Below are positions 24,519 through 32,842 of a stretch of DNA of 38,692 bases, one piece after another. Numbering within the stretch: position 1 is the first letter of the stretch; the number at the start of each line of letters is the position of its first letter. The position numbers and the translations under genes were made by a program. Origin of the DNA: Lachnospiraceae bacterium (GTDB lineage Bacteria > Bacillota > Clostridia > Lachnospirales > Lachnospiraceae); NCBI GenBank assembly GCA_022773965.1, contig JALFNQ010000144.1:1-38692 (forward strand). The letters are read 5' to 3'. Below the pieces are notes generated by a model. The model searched no databases, had not been told where the DNA came from, and was given only the letters and a program-made list of their open reading frames with translations.

Positions 24519-24545
24519 GTAACTGTTCATTACCCTCACAGCTAC
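24519..24545. repeat. 27-base mini-repeat upstream of the ylbF-like gene
   Basis: GTAACTG ... CAGCTAC enclosing TTCATTACCCTCA. It matches the left end of the MITE at 31872 and the reverse complement of the unit at 20551-20577. The flanks AATCTGTG and GATCTGTC share 6 of 8 bases, compatible with an eroded target duplication. Confidence 0.6.
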
Positions 24546-24579
24546 GATCTGTCCTTCATAAAAACTATTCTTTCAAAGA

Positions 24580-26247
24580 CTATACTTCCATAATGATCGG
24601 TATGATCATCGGACGGCGCTTCGTCTCCTTCCATACAAAGCTTCCAAGCGCATCCTTGATATCCTGCTTGATCCTGCCCCAGTCCGTAACACCCTTATCC
24701 ATCAGGTGATCCATCGTTGTATTCAGAACAGCCTGCGCATCATCCATCAGATCTCCTGCATCCCGCACATATACAAAGCCGCGTGATACGATGTCAGGAC
24801 CTGCCAGTACCTGTCCGGACTGTCCATCCAGCGTCAGAACAACGATGATAATACCTTCTTCTGCCAGAATATGACGGTCACGAAGTACGATATTTCCAAC
24901 GTCTCCGACACCCAGTCCATCCACCATGACATCACCCACATGAACCTTTCCGTTCACACGTGCACCTGTATCATCCAGCTCTAACACATCACCGGAATTG
25001 ATCAAAAAGATATTATCTTTGTCAATGCCAAGCTCCTGAGCGATCTTTGCCTGTGCCTTTCTATGCTTATACTCACCGTGGATCGGGATCGCATATTTCG
25101 GACGAACCAGTGAATAGATCAGCTTGATATCCTCCTGGCAGGCATGTCCCGAAACATGCACATCCTGAAAGATCACCTCTGCACCCTTGCGGGACAGGTC
25201 ATTGATCACCTTTGAAACCGCTTTTTCATTTCCCGGGATCGGATTGGAGCTGAACACGATCGTATCATTCGGACGAATGCTGACCTTGCGGTGCGTACCA
25301 TTCGCCATACGTGACAGTGCTGCCATGGACTCTCCCTGACTTCCGGTAGTGATCAACACGGTCTTCTCCGGCGGATAATTTTTCAGATGTTCAATATCAA
25401 TGAGCGTATGATCCGGGATGTTGATATAGCCAAGCTCCGTTGCAGTGGAAATGATATTGACCATACTGCGTCCTTCTACCACTACTTTTCTGCCGTTTTT
25501 ATATGCATGATTGATGATCTGCTGCACACGGTCTACATTTGACGCAAACGTCGCAACAATGATCCGGCTGTTCTGATGCTCCTCAAATATATTTTCCAGT
25601 GCTCTGCCTACGGTTTTTTCCGACATCGTAAAACCGGGGCGCTCTGCATTGGTACTGTCACACATCAGTGCCAGTACACCCTTCTTTCCTATTTCTCCAA
25701 AACGCTGAAGATCGATGGCATCACCGAATACCGGTGTATAATCCACCTTAAAATCACCCGTGTGCACCACGATACCCGCCGGTGAATAGATCGCCAGTGC
25801 GGCAGCATCCTGAATGCTGTGATTTGTCCTGATAAACTCTACGCGAAAGCATCCTGCATTGATATGCTGACCATATTTTACGATCTTCTTTTTCACCTTG
25901 CGAAGCAGATCATGCTCCTCCAGCTTGTGATCAATAATGCCCATTGTCAGCTTGGTCGCATAGATCGGTACGTTGACCTCACGCAAAATATACGGCAATG
26001 CGCCGATATGATCCTCATGTCCATGGGTGATGAAGAATCCCTTGACCTTGTCCAGATTGTCCTTTAAATAGGTCACATCAGGAATTACAAGATCAATTCC
26101 GAACATATCATCCTCCGGGAATGACAGTCCGCAATCCACAACAATAATACTGTCCTCGTATTCGAAGGCAGTAATATTCATTCCTATCTGCTCTAAACCG
26201 CCTAAAGGAATGATCTTCAACTTCTTATTCTGTTTTTCTTTCTTCAA
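24580..26247 (-). CDS. rnjA: Ribonuclease J
   Basis: A 555-residue metallo-beta-lactamase/beta-CASP ribonuclease with 5'-3' exo- and endonuclease activity in Firmicutes mRNA decay and rRNA maturation. The zinc-site motif is THGHEDHIGALPY, followed by HTGDFKVDYTP, MCDSTNAERPG (beta-CASP), TTGSQGES, VSGHACQEDIKL and PIHGEYKHR. The start is TTG at 26247, six bases after AGGAGG; this gives exactly the 555 residues of B. subtilis RNase J1, whereas the ORF-track start at 26325 adds an unsupported leader. J1 and J2 cannot be separated with certainty. A YlbF-like gene follows, so two RNA-decay factors sit together. Confidence 0.95.
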   Translation of the reverse strand: MKKEKQNKKLKIIPLGGLEQIGMNITAFEYEDSIIVVDCGLSFPEDDMFGIDLVIPDVTYLKDNLDKVKGFFITHGHEDHIGALPYILREVNVPIYATKLTMGIIDHKLEEHDLLRKVKKKIVKYGQHINAGCFRVEFIRTNHSIQDAAALAIYSPAGIVVHTGDFKVDYTPVFGDAIDLQRFGEIGKKGVLALMCDSTNAERPGFTMSEKTVGRALENIFEEHQNSRIIVATFASNVDRVQQIINHAYKNGRKVVVEGRSMVNIISTATELGYINIPDHTLIDIEHLKNYPPEKTVLITTGSQGESMAALSRMANGTHRKVSIRPNDTIVFSSNPIPGNEKAVSKVINDLSRKGAEVIFQDVHVSGHACQEDIKLIYSLVRPKYAIPIHGEYKHRKAQAKIAQELGIDKDNIFLINSGDVLELDDTGARVNGKVHVGDVMVDGLGVGDVGNIVLRDRHILAEEGIIIVVLTLDGQSGQVLAGPDIVSRGFVYVRDAGDLMDDAQAVLNTTMDHLMDKGVTDWGRIKQDIKDALGSFVWKETKRRPMIIPIIMEV

Positions 26248-26335
26248 ATGAAACCTCCTCATTTTTTCGGATACAAGACCCACAGAAGTCTCTGCCGGAT
26301 CACAAATTCGCCCTGCTGTGGGCATCCTCTGTGAT

Positions 26336-26590
26336 CTAGATGATCTCTACGTCGTCCATCATCTCAGCAAATACTTTTGCAAGTACATTTAATTCCGTGT
26401 CATCCTCCACCATGTCGTAGGTAGATTCGCCGTCCGATTCGATGGTCTCCTTCATGATATAGCAATCACAATCGCCATCCTCGTCCTCTGTCACTAAAAT
26501 ATAATTATATCCGTTGATCTTTGTTTGTTCTAACACGTAAAATTCTACTGTTTCCCCGTCTATCGGGTCTGTAAATCCAACTTTTTCCAT
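26336..26590 (-). CDS. DUF1292 family protein (YrzB-like)
   Basis: An 84-residue acidic protein of the DUF1292 family: EKVGFTDPIDGETVEFYVLEQTKINGYNYILV, then a very acidic middle (TEDEDGDCDCYIM). The start at 26590 has GGAGG five bases upstream. Its position after ireB and ruvX is the conserved Firmicutes order yrzL-yrrK-yrzB. No biochemical function is established for the family. Confidence 0.9.
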   Translation of the reverse strand: MEKVGFTDPIDGETVEFYVLEQTKINGYNYILVTEDEDGDCDCYIMKETIESDGESTYDMVEDDTELNVLAKVFAEMMDDVEII

Positions 26591-26653
26591 CGCGTCCTCC
26601 ACCGGTCAAACCTGCGCTGTACATACATCCAGTGCACTGATAAACATCTGGCT

Positions 26654-27097
26654 TTAGCCAATGCCCTCTTCTGTTTTCAATGTCCTTGCAGCCATATACC
26701 CCTGCAAGATAAAGACAGCAGCGATCTCGTCCACATACTCTTTCCGCTCATAGCGTCCCAGACCTGCCTCCATCATCGAACGGTCTGCCGCAACCGTTGT
26801 CAAACGCTCGTCCCATAACGCCACCGGCAATCCTGTCCGCTTTTCTAACAGTTCTTTAAATTCTTTTGTCTTTTCACAGCGCTCGCCCTCTGTACCGTTC
26901 ATGTTTTTCGGATAACCGAGCACTAGTTCCTCCACGCCATATTCATGCACCAGTTCATCGATCCGCGCAAGTGTCTGCCGCAGCTTATTCGGCGATTTGC
27001 GGCGCACGATCTCTACGCCCTGTGCGGTAATGCCCAGAGGATCACTGACTGCTACTCCTACAGTTTTTGAGCCAAAATCCAATCCCATGATCCGCAT
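26654..27097 (-). CDS. ruvX: Putative pre-16S rRNA nuclease, YqgF/RuvX family
   Basis: A 147-residue RNase H-fold protein. Family motifs are [16 protein letters not shown] (first catalytic Asp), [24 protein letters not shown] and the late acidic site [15 protein letters not shown]. Work on YqgF in E. coli implicates it in 16S 5'-end maturation; it was earlier proposed as a Holliday junction resolvase. It starts eight bases after the ireB stop and precedes DUF1292. Confidence 0.93.
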   Translation of the reverse strand: MRIMGLDFGSKTVGVAVSDPLGITAQGVEIVRRKSPNKLRQTLARIDELVHEYGVEELVLGYPKNMNGTEGERCEKTKEFKELLEKRTGLPVALWDERLTTVAADRSMMEAGLGRYERKEYVDEIAAVFILQGYMAARTLKTEEGIG

Positions 27098-27105
27098 TGT
27101 GGCAC

Positions 27106-27369
27106 CTACTTCTGAAAATTCTTTCTGATATAGTCAGCAAGCAGCTCCTCTACTAGCTCATCACGCTCCACCTTCATGATCAGGCTGCGCGCGTTATTGT
27201 GACTCGTAATATATGTCGGATCACCGGACATGATATAGCCTACGATCTGATTCAGAGGGTTATAGCCTTTCTCTGACAAAGAGCGGTAAACGATCTCCAA
27301 CACATCCTTTACCTGTATCTCCGGTTCTTTTTCCACTTTAAAAAATTGTGTCTGATTCTTATCCTGCAT
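27106..27369 (-). CDS. ireB: IreB family regulatory phosphoprotein (DUF965)
   Basis: An 87-residue protein of the IreB/YrzL family: [55 protein letters not shown]. In Enterococcus faecalis IreB is phosphorylated by the PASTA kinase IreK and influences cephalosporin tolerance; Thr residues lie near the N-terminus and in the [11 protein letters not shown] segment. It is the first gene of the ireB-ruvX-DUF1292 unit, with a good promoter at 27434-27462. In many Firmicutes alaS is just upstream; here mtaB is instead. Confidence 0.93.
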   Translation of the reverse strand: MQDKNQTQFFKVEKEPEIQVKDVLEIVYRSLSEKGYNPLNQIVGYIMSGDPTYITSHNNARSLIMKVERDELVEELLADYIRKNFQK

Positions 27370-27433
27370 AATTTCACGTCCTCTTATGTGCTCTCTTTTG
27401 TATTTAAAACTGTTTCAAGCACGATTCTTTTTT

Positions 27434-27462
27434 ATTGTAATATAATTGTAACAAAAATTCAA
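27434..27462 (-). promoter_or_regulatory. Promoter of ireB-ruvX-DUF1292
   Basis: On the minus strand -35 TTGAAT (27462-27457) and -10 TACAAT (27439-27434) are separated by 17 bases. It lies between the MITE at the end of mtaB and the ireB start. Confidence 0.7.
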
Positions 27463-27494
27463 CCTTTATTCGTATTGAAACAGATCCACCTAAC

Positions 27495-27644
27495 ATAACA
27501 AAGTTACATTTCAGACCCCAGCCTGAAATGTAACGAATTTGGCAATGCTTCGCATGAAAAATCGCCAAATTCATGGCTCATACATGTTTTTGGCACGTAG
27601 CCCGCAGTGAATGCTGGCTACTGTGTGAAAAGTAACATAACAAA
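27495..27644. mobile_element. MITE-like element inserted at the 3' end of mtaB, with 8-base target duplication
   Basis: The element itself is 27503-27636 (134 bases). Its ends are GTTACATTTCA on the left and TGAAAAGTAAC on the right, inverted repeats with one mismatch in 11. ATAACAAA directly abuts both ends (27495-27502 and 27637-27644), a perfect 8-base target duplication. Inside lie two hairpins: GTTACATTTCAG / CTGAAATGTAAC (27503-27534) and GAATTTGGC / GCCAAATTC (27535-27572). There is no transposase gene. GTWAC ends plus an 8-base duplication fit IS66-type mobilisation in trans. The hairpins may also serve as the mtaB terminator. Confidence 0.85.
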
Positions 27645-28972
27645 TACAGTTCCTCTGTCAGCGCCTCGCCCACAACTCCGGAAAAAAGCCGGTTCGTGTA
27701 AGCAGCTTCGTCCATATCCGGTGTAAGCTCCATGGCAAGACGCACGTATTCCGGTGTAAAGCCCACCATATAGCGCTTTTCACCGATCTGCACAGACTCC
27801 TCAAAAAGCACAGTCTGTGTTTTTCCGACATAGTACTCCCGAAACTCCTTTGACTGTGCCTTTTCCAGCGCCAGCAGTTCCACACTCCGCTCTTTTTTCA
27901 CAGTCTCCGGTATCTGATCCGGCATACGTTCTGCCCGTGTCCCATGACGTTTGGAATACTGGAACACATGCATTTCATAAAAACCGATGCGCTCCAGAAA
28001 CTGCTTTGTCCGGGCAAATTCTTCCGGTGTCTCCCCCGGAAATCCCACGATCACATCCGTCGTGATCGCCGGGTGCTCAAAAGCCCCACGTAAAAGCTCA
28101 CAGCTGCGGGCATACTCCTCCGTTGTATATTTACGGTTCATGCGCACAAGTGTCTCATCACAACCGCTCTGCAGGGAAAGATGAAAATGCGGACAGATTT
28201 TTGGAAGCTTTCCCAGCTGCTCCACAAAATCTTCTGTGATGATCCGCGGCTCCAGAGAACCGAGACGAATCCGTTCAATTCCGGGTATCGCGTGCACCAT
28301 CCGGATCAGGTCAAGCAGTCCAAAAGCTTCCCCCACACCGTAGGAGCTCAGATGAATACCCGTCAGCACGATCTCACGATAGCCGTTTTCTGCCAGTGTC
28401 CGGGCCTCCTCGTAGACACTCTTCGGATCCCGGCTGCGCACTCTGCCCCTGGCATAGGGAATAATACAATAGCTGCAAAACTGGTTACAGCCATCCTGCA
28501 CCTTCATAAAAGCCCGGGTATGCTCACCTGTTTTTGAAAGGATCATTTCCTCATAAGGCTGCACACCATCGTTGATGTCGATCACATCCACCGTATGCTC
28601 ATGTGCCTCAAAATACTGATCCAAAAGCGGGATCAGCTCCGCCTTTTTATTATTTCCGATCAATATATCGATTGAGAGATCCTTTTTGATCTCCTCCCCG
28701 GCAGTCTGCACGTAGCAGCCAGCGGCAACGATCACCGCCTGCTCATTTTTTCCTCTGGCCCGGTGGATCATCTGGCGTGATTTACGGTCTGCCATATTCG
28801 TCACGGAGCAGGTATTTATGATATACACGTCTGCAATATCTGCAAAATCCACGATCTTGTATCCAGCCTGTTCTAACATCTGCTGCATGGATTCCGTCTC
28901 GTATGCATTTACTTTGCAGCCGAGATTATGCAGGGCTGCCGTTCGTTGTTTCATTTCTTTTTTCACTGTCAT
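27578..28972 (-). CDS. mtaB: tRNA t6A37 methylthiotransferase MtaB, C-terminus altered by a MITE
   Basis: A 464-residue radical-SAM methylthiotransferase that converts t6A37 to ms2t6A37 in tRNAs. The UPF0004 N-terminal domain holds three cluster Cys residues (HNLGCKVNAYETE, INTCSVTNMADRKSR, VAAGCYVQ). The radical SAM motif is CNQFCSYCIIPYARGRVRSR. A C-terminal TRAM-like domain follows. The start at 28972 has AGAGG upstream. The last 18 residues (YFSHSSQHSLRATCQKHV) are encoded by the inserted MITE. Removing the element and one target duplication in silico gives EELYLLC followed by TAG, a 446-residue protein of normal family size. Activity is probably retained because only a tail is added. Confidence 0.93.
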   Translation of the reverse strand: MTVKKEMKQRTAALHNLGCKVNAYETESMQQMLEQAGYKIVDFADIADVYIINTCSVTNMADRKSRQMIHRARGKNEQAVIVAAGCYVQTAGEEIKKDLSIDILIGNNKKAELIPLLDQYFEAHEHTVDVIDINDGVQPYEEMILSKTGEHTRAFMKVQDGCNQFCSYCIIPYARGRVRSRDPKSVYEEARTLAENGYREIVLTGIHLSSYGVGEAFGLLDLIRMVHAIPGIERIRLGSLEPRIITEDFVEQLGKLPKICPHFHLSLQSGCDETLVRMNRKYTTEEYARSCELLRGAFEHPAITTDVIVGFPGETPEEFARTKQFLERIGFYEMHVFQYSKRHGTRAERMPDQIPETVKKERSVELLALEKAQSKEFREYYVGKTQTVLFEESVQIGEKRYMVGFTPEYVRLAMELTPDMDEAAYTNRLFSGVVGEALTEELYLLCYFSHSSQHSLRATCQKHV

Positions 28973-28989
28973 TTTATTCCTCTTATGAG

Positions 28990-29018
28990 TTGACTTTTCC
29001 ATGGAAAAACGGTACTAT
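28990..29018 (+). promoter_or_regulatory. Promoter of the HPr-like gene with a palindrome in the spacer
   Basis: TTGACT (28990-28995) and TACTAT (29013-29018) are 17 bases apart. The spacer contains the perfect 14-base palindrome TTTTCCATGGAAAA (28995-29008), placed where a repressor would block RNA polymerase. The regulator is unknown. Confidence 0.7.
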
Positions 29019-29056
29019 GAACATAGATAAAAACGTATTCCAAGGAGGTTTTTTAT

Positions 29057-29290
29057 ATGAAAACAGTACAGATTTCTCTGAATTCCATTGATAAGGTAAA
29101 ATCTTTCGTGAATTCAATCACTCAGTTTGATTTTGACTTTGATTTAATTTCCGGAAGATATGTCATCGATGCGAAATCCATCATGGGTATCTTCAGTCTG
29201 GATCTCTCCAAACCCATCGAGCTGGCAATCCACGCTGAGGCAAACACGGATGAGATCTTAGAAGTCATCAAACCGTATTTAGTTGAGTAA
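29057..29290 (+). CDS. HPr-like protein lacking the phosphorylated histidine
   Basis: A 77-residue HPr-fold protein. The regulatory serine region is kept (DAKSIMGIFSLDLSKPIELAIHAE, with Ser41 matching Ser46 of HPr). The His15 active-site motif HxARP is replaced (SLNSIDKVKSFVNSI; Ser10 aligns with His15). It therefore cannot take phosphate from enzyme I in the usual way. This parallels Crh of Bacillus, which also lacks His15 and acts only in regulation through the serine. It is monocistronic, with its own promoter, an AAGGAGG site and a terminator. It may be a catabolite-control cofactor, but whether an HPr kinase acts on it is unknown. Confidence 0.85.
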   Translation: MKTVQISLNSIDKVKSFVNSITQFDFDFDLISGRYVIDAKSIMGIFSLDLSKPIELAIHAEANTDEILEVIKPYLVE

Positions 29291-29311
29291 TCATCAGAGG
29301 AGCACTCACCA

Positions 29312-29346
29312 AAGCCGACACCCTAGGGTGGCGGCTTATTTTTTTG
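29312..29346 (+). terminator. Terminator of the HPr-like gene
   Basis: AAGCCGACACCC / GGGTGGCGGCTT forms an 11-base-pair stem with one A-G mismatch and a two-base TA centre, followed by ATTTTTTTG. It lies 22 bases after the stop codon. Confidence 0.88.
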
Positions 29347-29370
29347 TCTCCCGGAACATGCTGTTGCATT

Positions 29371-30555
29371 TTAAGGTTCTGCGTAGATCACTTCTGCCGT
29401 CTCAATGGCAGTCTGCATCATCTCCTCTATCTTTTCCTGCAGATGTGTCTCCGATTTTTTAATAGACTTCAGATTCGGCTTTGTCACCGGATGCTTTGCC
29501 ACAAAGATCGTACAACAGTCCTCAAAAGGTAAAATAGATGTTTCATAGGCGTCGATTTTATAAGAGATATCCACGATTTCCTGTTTATCAAAGCCTATGA
29601 GCGGCCGGTATACAGGCAGTGTACATACCTCGTTTGTCACTGCAAGCGACGGCATGGTCTGACTGGCCACCTGTCCGATGCTCTCTCCGGTGATCAGACC
29701 AAGACATCCTGATTCCTTTGCAAAATGCTCTGCGATCATCATCATATACCGTCTCATGATGATCGTGAGCTGGTCATGGGGACATTTCTCATAAATATAG
29801 AGCTGAATCTCCGTAAAATTGACAATGTTCAGCTTGATCGGACCACTATAGCGTGCCACGATCTTAGCCAGATCGATCACCTTCTGCTTTGCACGCTCTG
29901 ACGTATAAGGCGGTGCATGGAAATAAGTTGCCTCCAGTCTGACACCGCGCTTCGCGATCATATATCCCGCAACCGGACTGTCAATGCCTCCTGAGAGCAG
30001 CAACATTGCCTTTCCTGCGGTTCCCACCGGCATACCGCCAGGACCCGGTATTTCTGTCGAATATACATTGATATGGCTGCGGATCTCTACGTTGATGCAA
30101 ACCTGTGGCTTATGCACATCGACACGCACCTCCGGAAATGCATCCAGGATCTTCTCTCCAAGAGCTGCTGCCAGCTCCATGGATGTCATCGGATAATTTT
30201 TGCGTGCTCTTCGCGCATTGACCTTAAAGGTAAAATGTTTGTCTTCATAGGCTTCCTCCACGTAAGAAACGATTGCTTCTGCCAGCGCATCAAAGCCCTC
30301 ATCCTCCAGACGAACCATCGGACAAATGCCCACAACGCCAAACACCTTTGTCAAAGCATCCATGAGCTCCTCATAGTCATAAGCACTGAGTGCTTCCACA
30401 TACATGCGTCCGTTTTCCTTGCTCACATGAAATTCACCCTCCACACGCCGAAGGGCATTCTGTATCTGCGAGAGCAGCGTATCTTCAAAGATATGCCTGT
30501 TTTTTCCTTTGACGGCGATCTCGCCATATTTGATTAAAAATGCCTGATAATTCAT
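29371..30555 (-). CDS. thiI: tRNA 4-thiouridine synthase / thiamine sulfur transferase ThiI
   Basis: A 394-residue protein adding sulfur to U8 of tRNAs. The N-terminal ferredoxin-like/THUMP region spans about 1-165. The PP-loop adenylation motif is LLSGGIDSPVAGYMIAKRG, with LITGESIGQVASQT after it. There is no C-terminal rhodanese domain (E. coli ThiI has one); this short form is usual in Firmicutes and works with a dedicated cysteine desulfurase. That partner is encoded directly upstream (30640-31845). The start follows AAGGAG. Confidence 0.95.
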   Translation of the reverse strand: MNYQAFLIKYGEIAVKGKNRHIFEDTLLSQIQNALRRVEGEFHVSKENGRMYVEALSAYDYEELMDALTKVFGVVGICPMVRLEDEGFDALAEAIVSYVEEAYEDKHFTFKVNARRARKNYPMTSMELAAALGEKILDAFPEVRVDVHKPQVCINVEIRSHINVYSTEIPGPGGMPVGTAGKAMLLLSGGIDSPVAGYMIAKRGVRLEATYFHAPPYTSERAKQKVIDLAKIVARYSGPIKLNIVNFTEIQLYIYEKCPHDQLTIIMRRYMMMIAEHFAKESGCLGLITGESIGQVASQTMPSLAVTNEVCTLPVYRPLIGFDKQEIVDISYKIDAYETSILPFEDCCTIFVAKHPVTKPNLKSIKKSETHLQEKIEEMMQTAIETAEVIYAEP

Positions 30556-30575
30556 GAATTCTCCTTTTTATGAAT

Positions 30576-30620
30576 GCCCGGAGCCGTTTTGCCTGCCATG
30601 TGCATCCCCGCTCTCCGGGC
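30576..30620. repeat. Hairpin between the desulfurase gene and thiI
   Basis: GCCCGGAG (30576-30583) and CTCCGGGC (30613-30620) form a perfect 8-base-pair, GC-rich stem with a 29-base loop. No T run follows at once, so it is more likely an mRNA processing or attenuation element than a full terminator. Confidence 0.4.
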
Positions 30621-30639
30621 GATCTTTTCCAACCTGTAA

Positions 30640-31845
30640 TTAATGTCTCCGAAATCTGCGGAGCATCGGAAGCAGCTCTGTCAGCTGCGCTATCACATAA
30701 TCCGCTTCCTCCCGTGTACTCTCCACCGAAAGGGAAAAACGCACGGTCGCATCCAAAAGCTCTGGTTTCACACCAATTGCCTTTAATGTACCTGAGATTG
30801 CCGGATGATTAGAGGAACACGCGGAGCCTGTGGACACATAAATTCCCCGCTCCTCCAAGGCATGCAATAGCACCTCTGCCCGAATACCCGAAAAGCTCAC
30901 ACTGACGATATGCGGAGCGGCACATCTTCCCCCCGCACCATTGATGGTTGTCCCCTCCAGCGAACGCATACCTGCGATCAGATACTCCCGCAGTTCATAC
31001 AGCCGGTCTATTTTTTCCTCAAAGTTCAATGCCTTGAAGCCACTTGCTCCATTCACTTCTTCCGTGCAAGCAGCGCTTCCATACAATTCCTGCACCGCAA
31101 CGCCAAGTCCTGCAATACCCGCAACATTTTCCGTGCCGGAGCGCATATTTTTCTGTTGCCCGCCGCCATAGATGATGGGCAGTATTTTTGTCTTATCCTT
31201 CACATATAAAAATCCGACACCCTTGGGTCCATGAATCTTATGCCCACTCACGGACAACATATCGATTCCCATTCGTTTCGGGTAAATACGCATTTTACCA
31301 AAAGACTGGATCGCATCCACATGAAACAGTGTCTTTGGATTTTTTTCATGGATCAGCTTTGCCGCCTCTTCCACCGGCTCGATCGTTCCGATCTCATTAT
31401 TGACATGCATCATGGATACAAGGATCGTATCCTCACGCACGGCCTCTGCCAGCGCATTTAACGACACCACTCCCTGTGCATCGACAGGAAGATAGGTCAC
31501 CTCAAAGCCCTGCTCCTCCAGAAAGATCAACGGATTATAGACCGAGGCATGCTCGATCGATGTGGTAATAATATGTTTACCAGCCCGCTTATTTGCAAGC
31601 GCTGTTCCAATAAGAGCCAGATTATTACTCTCTGTTCCACCTGACGTAAAAATGATCTCTTTTTCTGTGACCTTCAATGCCTTTGCGATCTGCTCTGCAG
31701 CAGTCTTTATATATTTTTCTGCAACAACACCTCTCATATGCAGTGAAGATGGATTTCCATAATCCTCAAGCAGTACCTTCTGCATGAGATCCACCGCCGA
31801 TTGAGAGCAGCGTGTCGTAGCCGAATTGTCAAAATATGCTTCCAT
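30640..31845 (-). CDS. Cysteine desulfurase (NifS/IscS family) paired with ThiI
   Basis: A 401-residue PLP enzyme releasing sulfur from cysteine as an enzyme-bound persulfide. It starts YFDNSATTRCS, carries IEHASVYNPL, the PLP Lys in SVSGHKIHGPKG, RSGTENVAGI, and the active Cys in VSTGSACSSNHPAISG. The flexible-loop Cys is of the group I type that can pass sulfur to several acceptors. Position directly before thiI matches NifZ (YrvO-like/NifZ) pairs in Firmicutes and makes tRNA thiolation its likely job. No iscU is adjacent. Confidence 0.93.
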   Translation of the reverse strand: MEAYFDNSATTRCSQSAVDLMQKVLLEDYGNPSSLHMRGVVAEKYIKTAAEQIAKALKVTEKEIIFTSGGTESNNLALIGTALANKRAGKHIITTSIEHASVYNPLIFLEEQGFEVTYLPVDAQGVVSLNALAEAVREDTILVSMMHVNNEIGTIEPVEEAAKLIHEKNPKTLFHVDAIQSFGKMRIYPKRMGIDMLSVSGHKIHGPKGVGFLYVKDKTKILPIIYGGGQQKNMRSGTENVAGIAGLGVAVQELYGSAACTEEVNGASGFKALNFEEKIDRLYELREYLIAGMRSLEGTTINGAGGRCAAPHIVSVSFSGIRAEVLLHALEERGIYVSTGSACSSNHPAISGTLKAIGVKPELLDATVRFSLSVESTREEADYVIAQLTELLPMLRRFRRH

Positions 31846-31863
31846 AGATGAACTCCTTTATGA

Positions 31864-32012
31864 TCTTGTTCGTAACTGTTCAGTACCCTCACAGTCACGA
31901 TGCAAAAATCCATGAAAATCGTCTTCGCCGATGGGATTTTTGCACTCCTGAATCATTTTCTCACGATCTACGCGGTTCCGCTCCGATCTGTTCTGAACTG
32001 TTACTCTTGTTA
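31864..32012. mobile_element. MITE-like element, full-size copy, between rsmE and the desulfurase gene
   Basis: The element is 31872-32004 (133 bases). Its ends GTAACTGTTCAG and CTGAACTGTTAC are inverted repeats with one mismatch. The flanks TCTTGTTC (31864-31871) and TCTTGTTA (32005-32012) match at 7 of 8 bases, an 8-base target duplication. Inside, TGCAAAAATCC pairs with GGGATTTTTGCA in a large stem-loop. The 60-codon reading frame over it is not a gene. Size, ends and duplication length agree with the copy at 27503-27636, but the interiors differ, so they are two subfamilies. Confidence 0.82.
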
Positions 32013-32036
32013 TATTGAGCCGGGCATTCACGCAGA

Positions 32037-32792
32037 TCACCTTGACTCCATGCTATGACTCATCTCCAGATGCATCATGAGCATGGACAGCATGGTAATG
32101 GATGCCGTGTCCGTGCGCAGGATCCGTTTTCCCAGCGAGATCACCTGCGAATCTGCACGCAACGACTCGATCTCCTCTCCGGCAAAACCGCCCTCCGGAC
32201 CGATAAACACACTGATGGATTCCACTCCTTTCAAATGTTCAAAGGCACGCGCAGTTGCCGCCATTCCCTCCTCGTTCTCATAGGGTACCAGACGGCAATC
32301 ACACCGCATCGCGTAGGCTGCCGCATCCTGAAAGCTCATCAGCGGGTGAATCCTTGGTATGATGCTGCGTTTGGACTGTTTTGCCGCGCTGCGGGCGATC
32401 TCCTGCCAACGCGCCACCTTTTTTTCTGCTTTTTTTTCATCCAGTTTTACCACACAATATTTCATAGCCACGGGAATGATCTCATAGACACCCAGCTCCA
32501 CGGCCTTCTCAATAACAGTCTCCATACGCTCCCCCTTGGGGATGCCCTGAAACAAATAGATCTTTGCCGGGAGCTCCGTGCCGGGAATATCTTTTTGTTC
32601 AATGTGAAGCAATACCTCCTGTTCTGACAATGCCTCTATGCTGCACAAAAAGTCCCTGCCGATCTGATTGCTGATGCGCACCCGCTCTCCAGGCTTCATG
32701 CGTAATACATTTTTCATGTGATTCACATCGGAACCGATGACCCGGATCGTATCCTCGCCGATCTGGTTGTCCTCTACAAAAAACTGATACAT
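32037..32792 (-). CDS. rsmE: 16S rRNA (uracil1498-N3)-methyltransferase
   Basis: A 251-residue SPOUT-class methyltransferase that modifies U1498 of 16S rRNA. An N-terminal PUA-like RNA-binding domain covers about 1-70. The trefoil-knot SAM site is built from IFLFQG-type strands (IYLFQGIPKGERME), VFIGPEGGFAGEEIE and ISLGKRILRTDTA. The start at 32792 follows GGAGG. It lies 50 bases after prmA; the dnaK-dnaJ-prmA-rsmE order is widely conserved in Firmicutes. Confidence 0.96.
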   Translation of the reverse strand: MYQFFVEDNQIGEDTIRVIGSDVNHMKNVLRMKPGERVRISNQIGRDFLCSIEALSEQEVLLHIEQKDIPGTELPAKIYLFQGIPKGERMETVIEKAVELGVYEIIPVAMKYCVVKLDEKKAEKKVARWQEIARSAAKQSKRSIIPRIHPLMSFQDAAAYAMRCDCRLVPYENEEGMAATARAFEHLKGVESISVFIGPEGGFAGEEIESLRADSQVISLGKRILRTDTASITMLSMLMMHLEMSHSMESR

Positions 32793-32842
32793 TTCATTCC
32801 TCCGGCTGTGCACTTTGTTTTTACAGTGCCGCAGTCCTTTTT

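Noticed and set aside
31858-32040. 60-codon minus-strand ORF between rsmE and the desulfurase gene
   Set aside because: It coincides with the MITE at 31872-32004; the reading frame is incidental.
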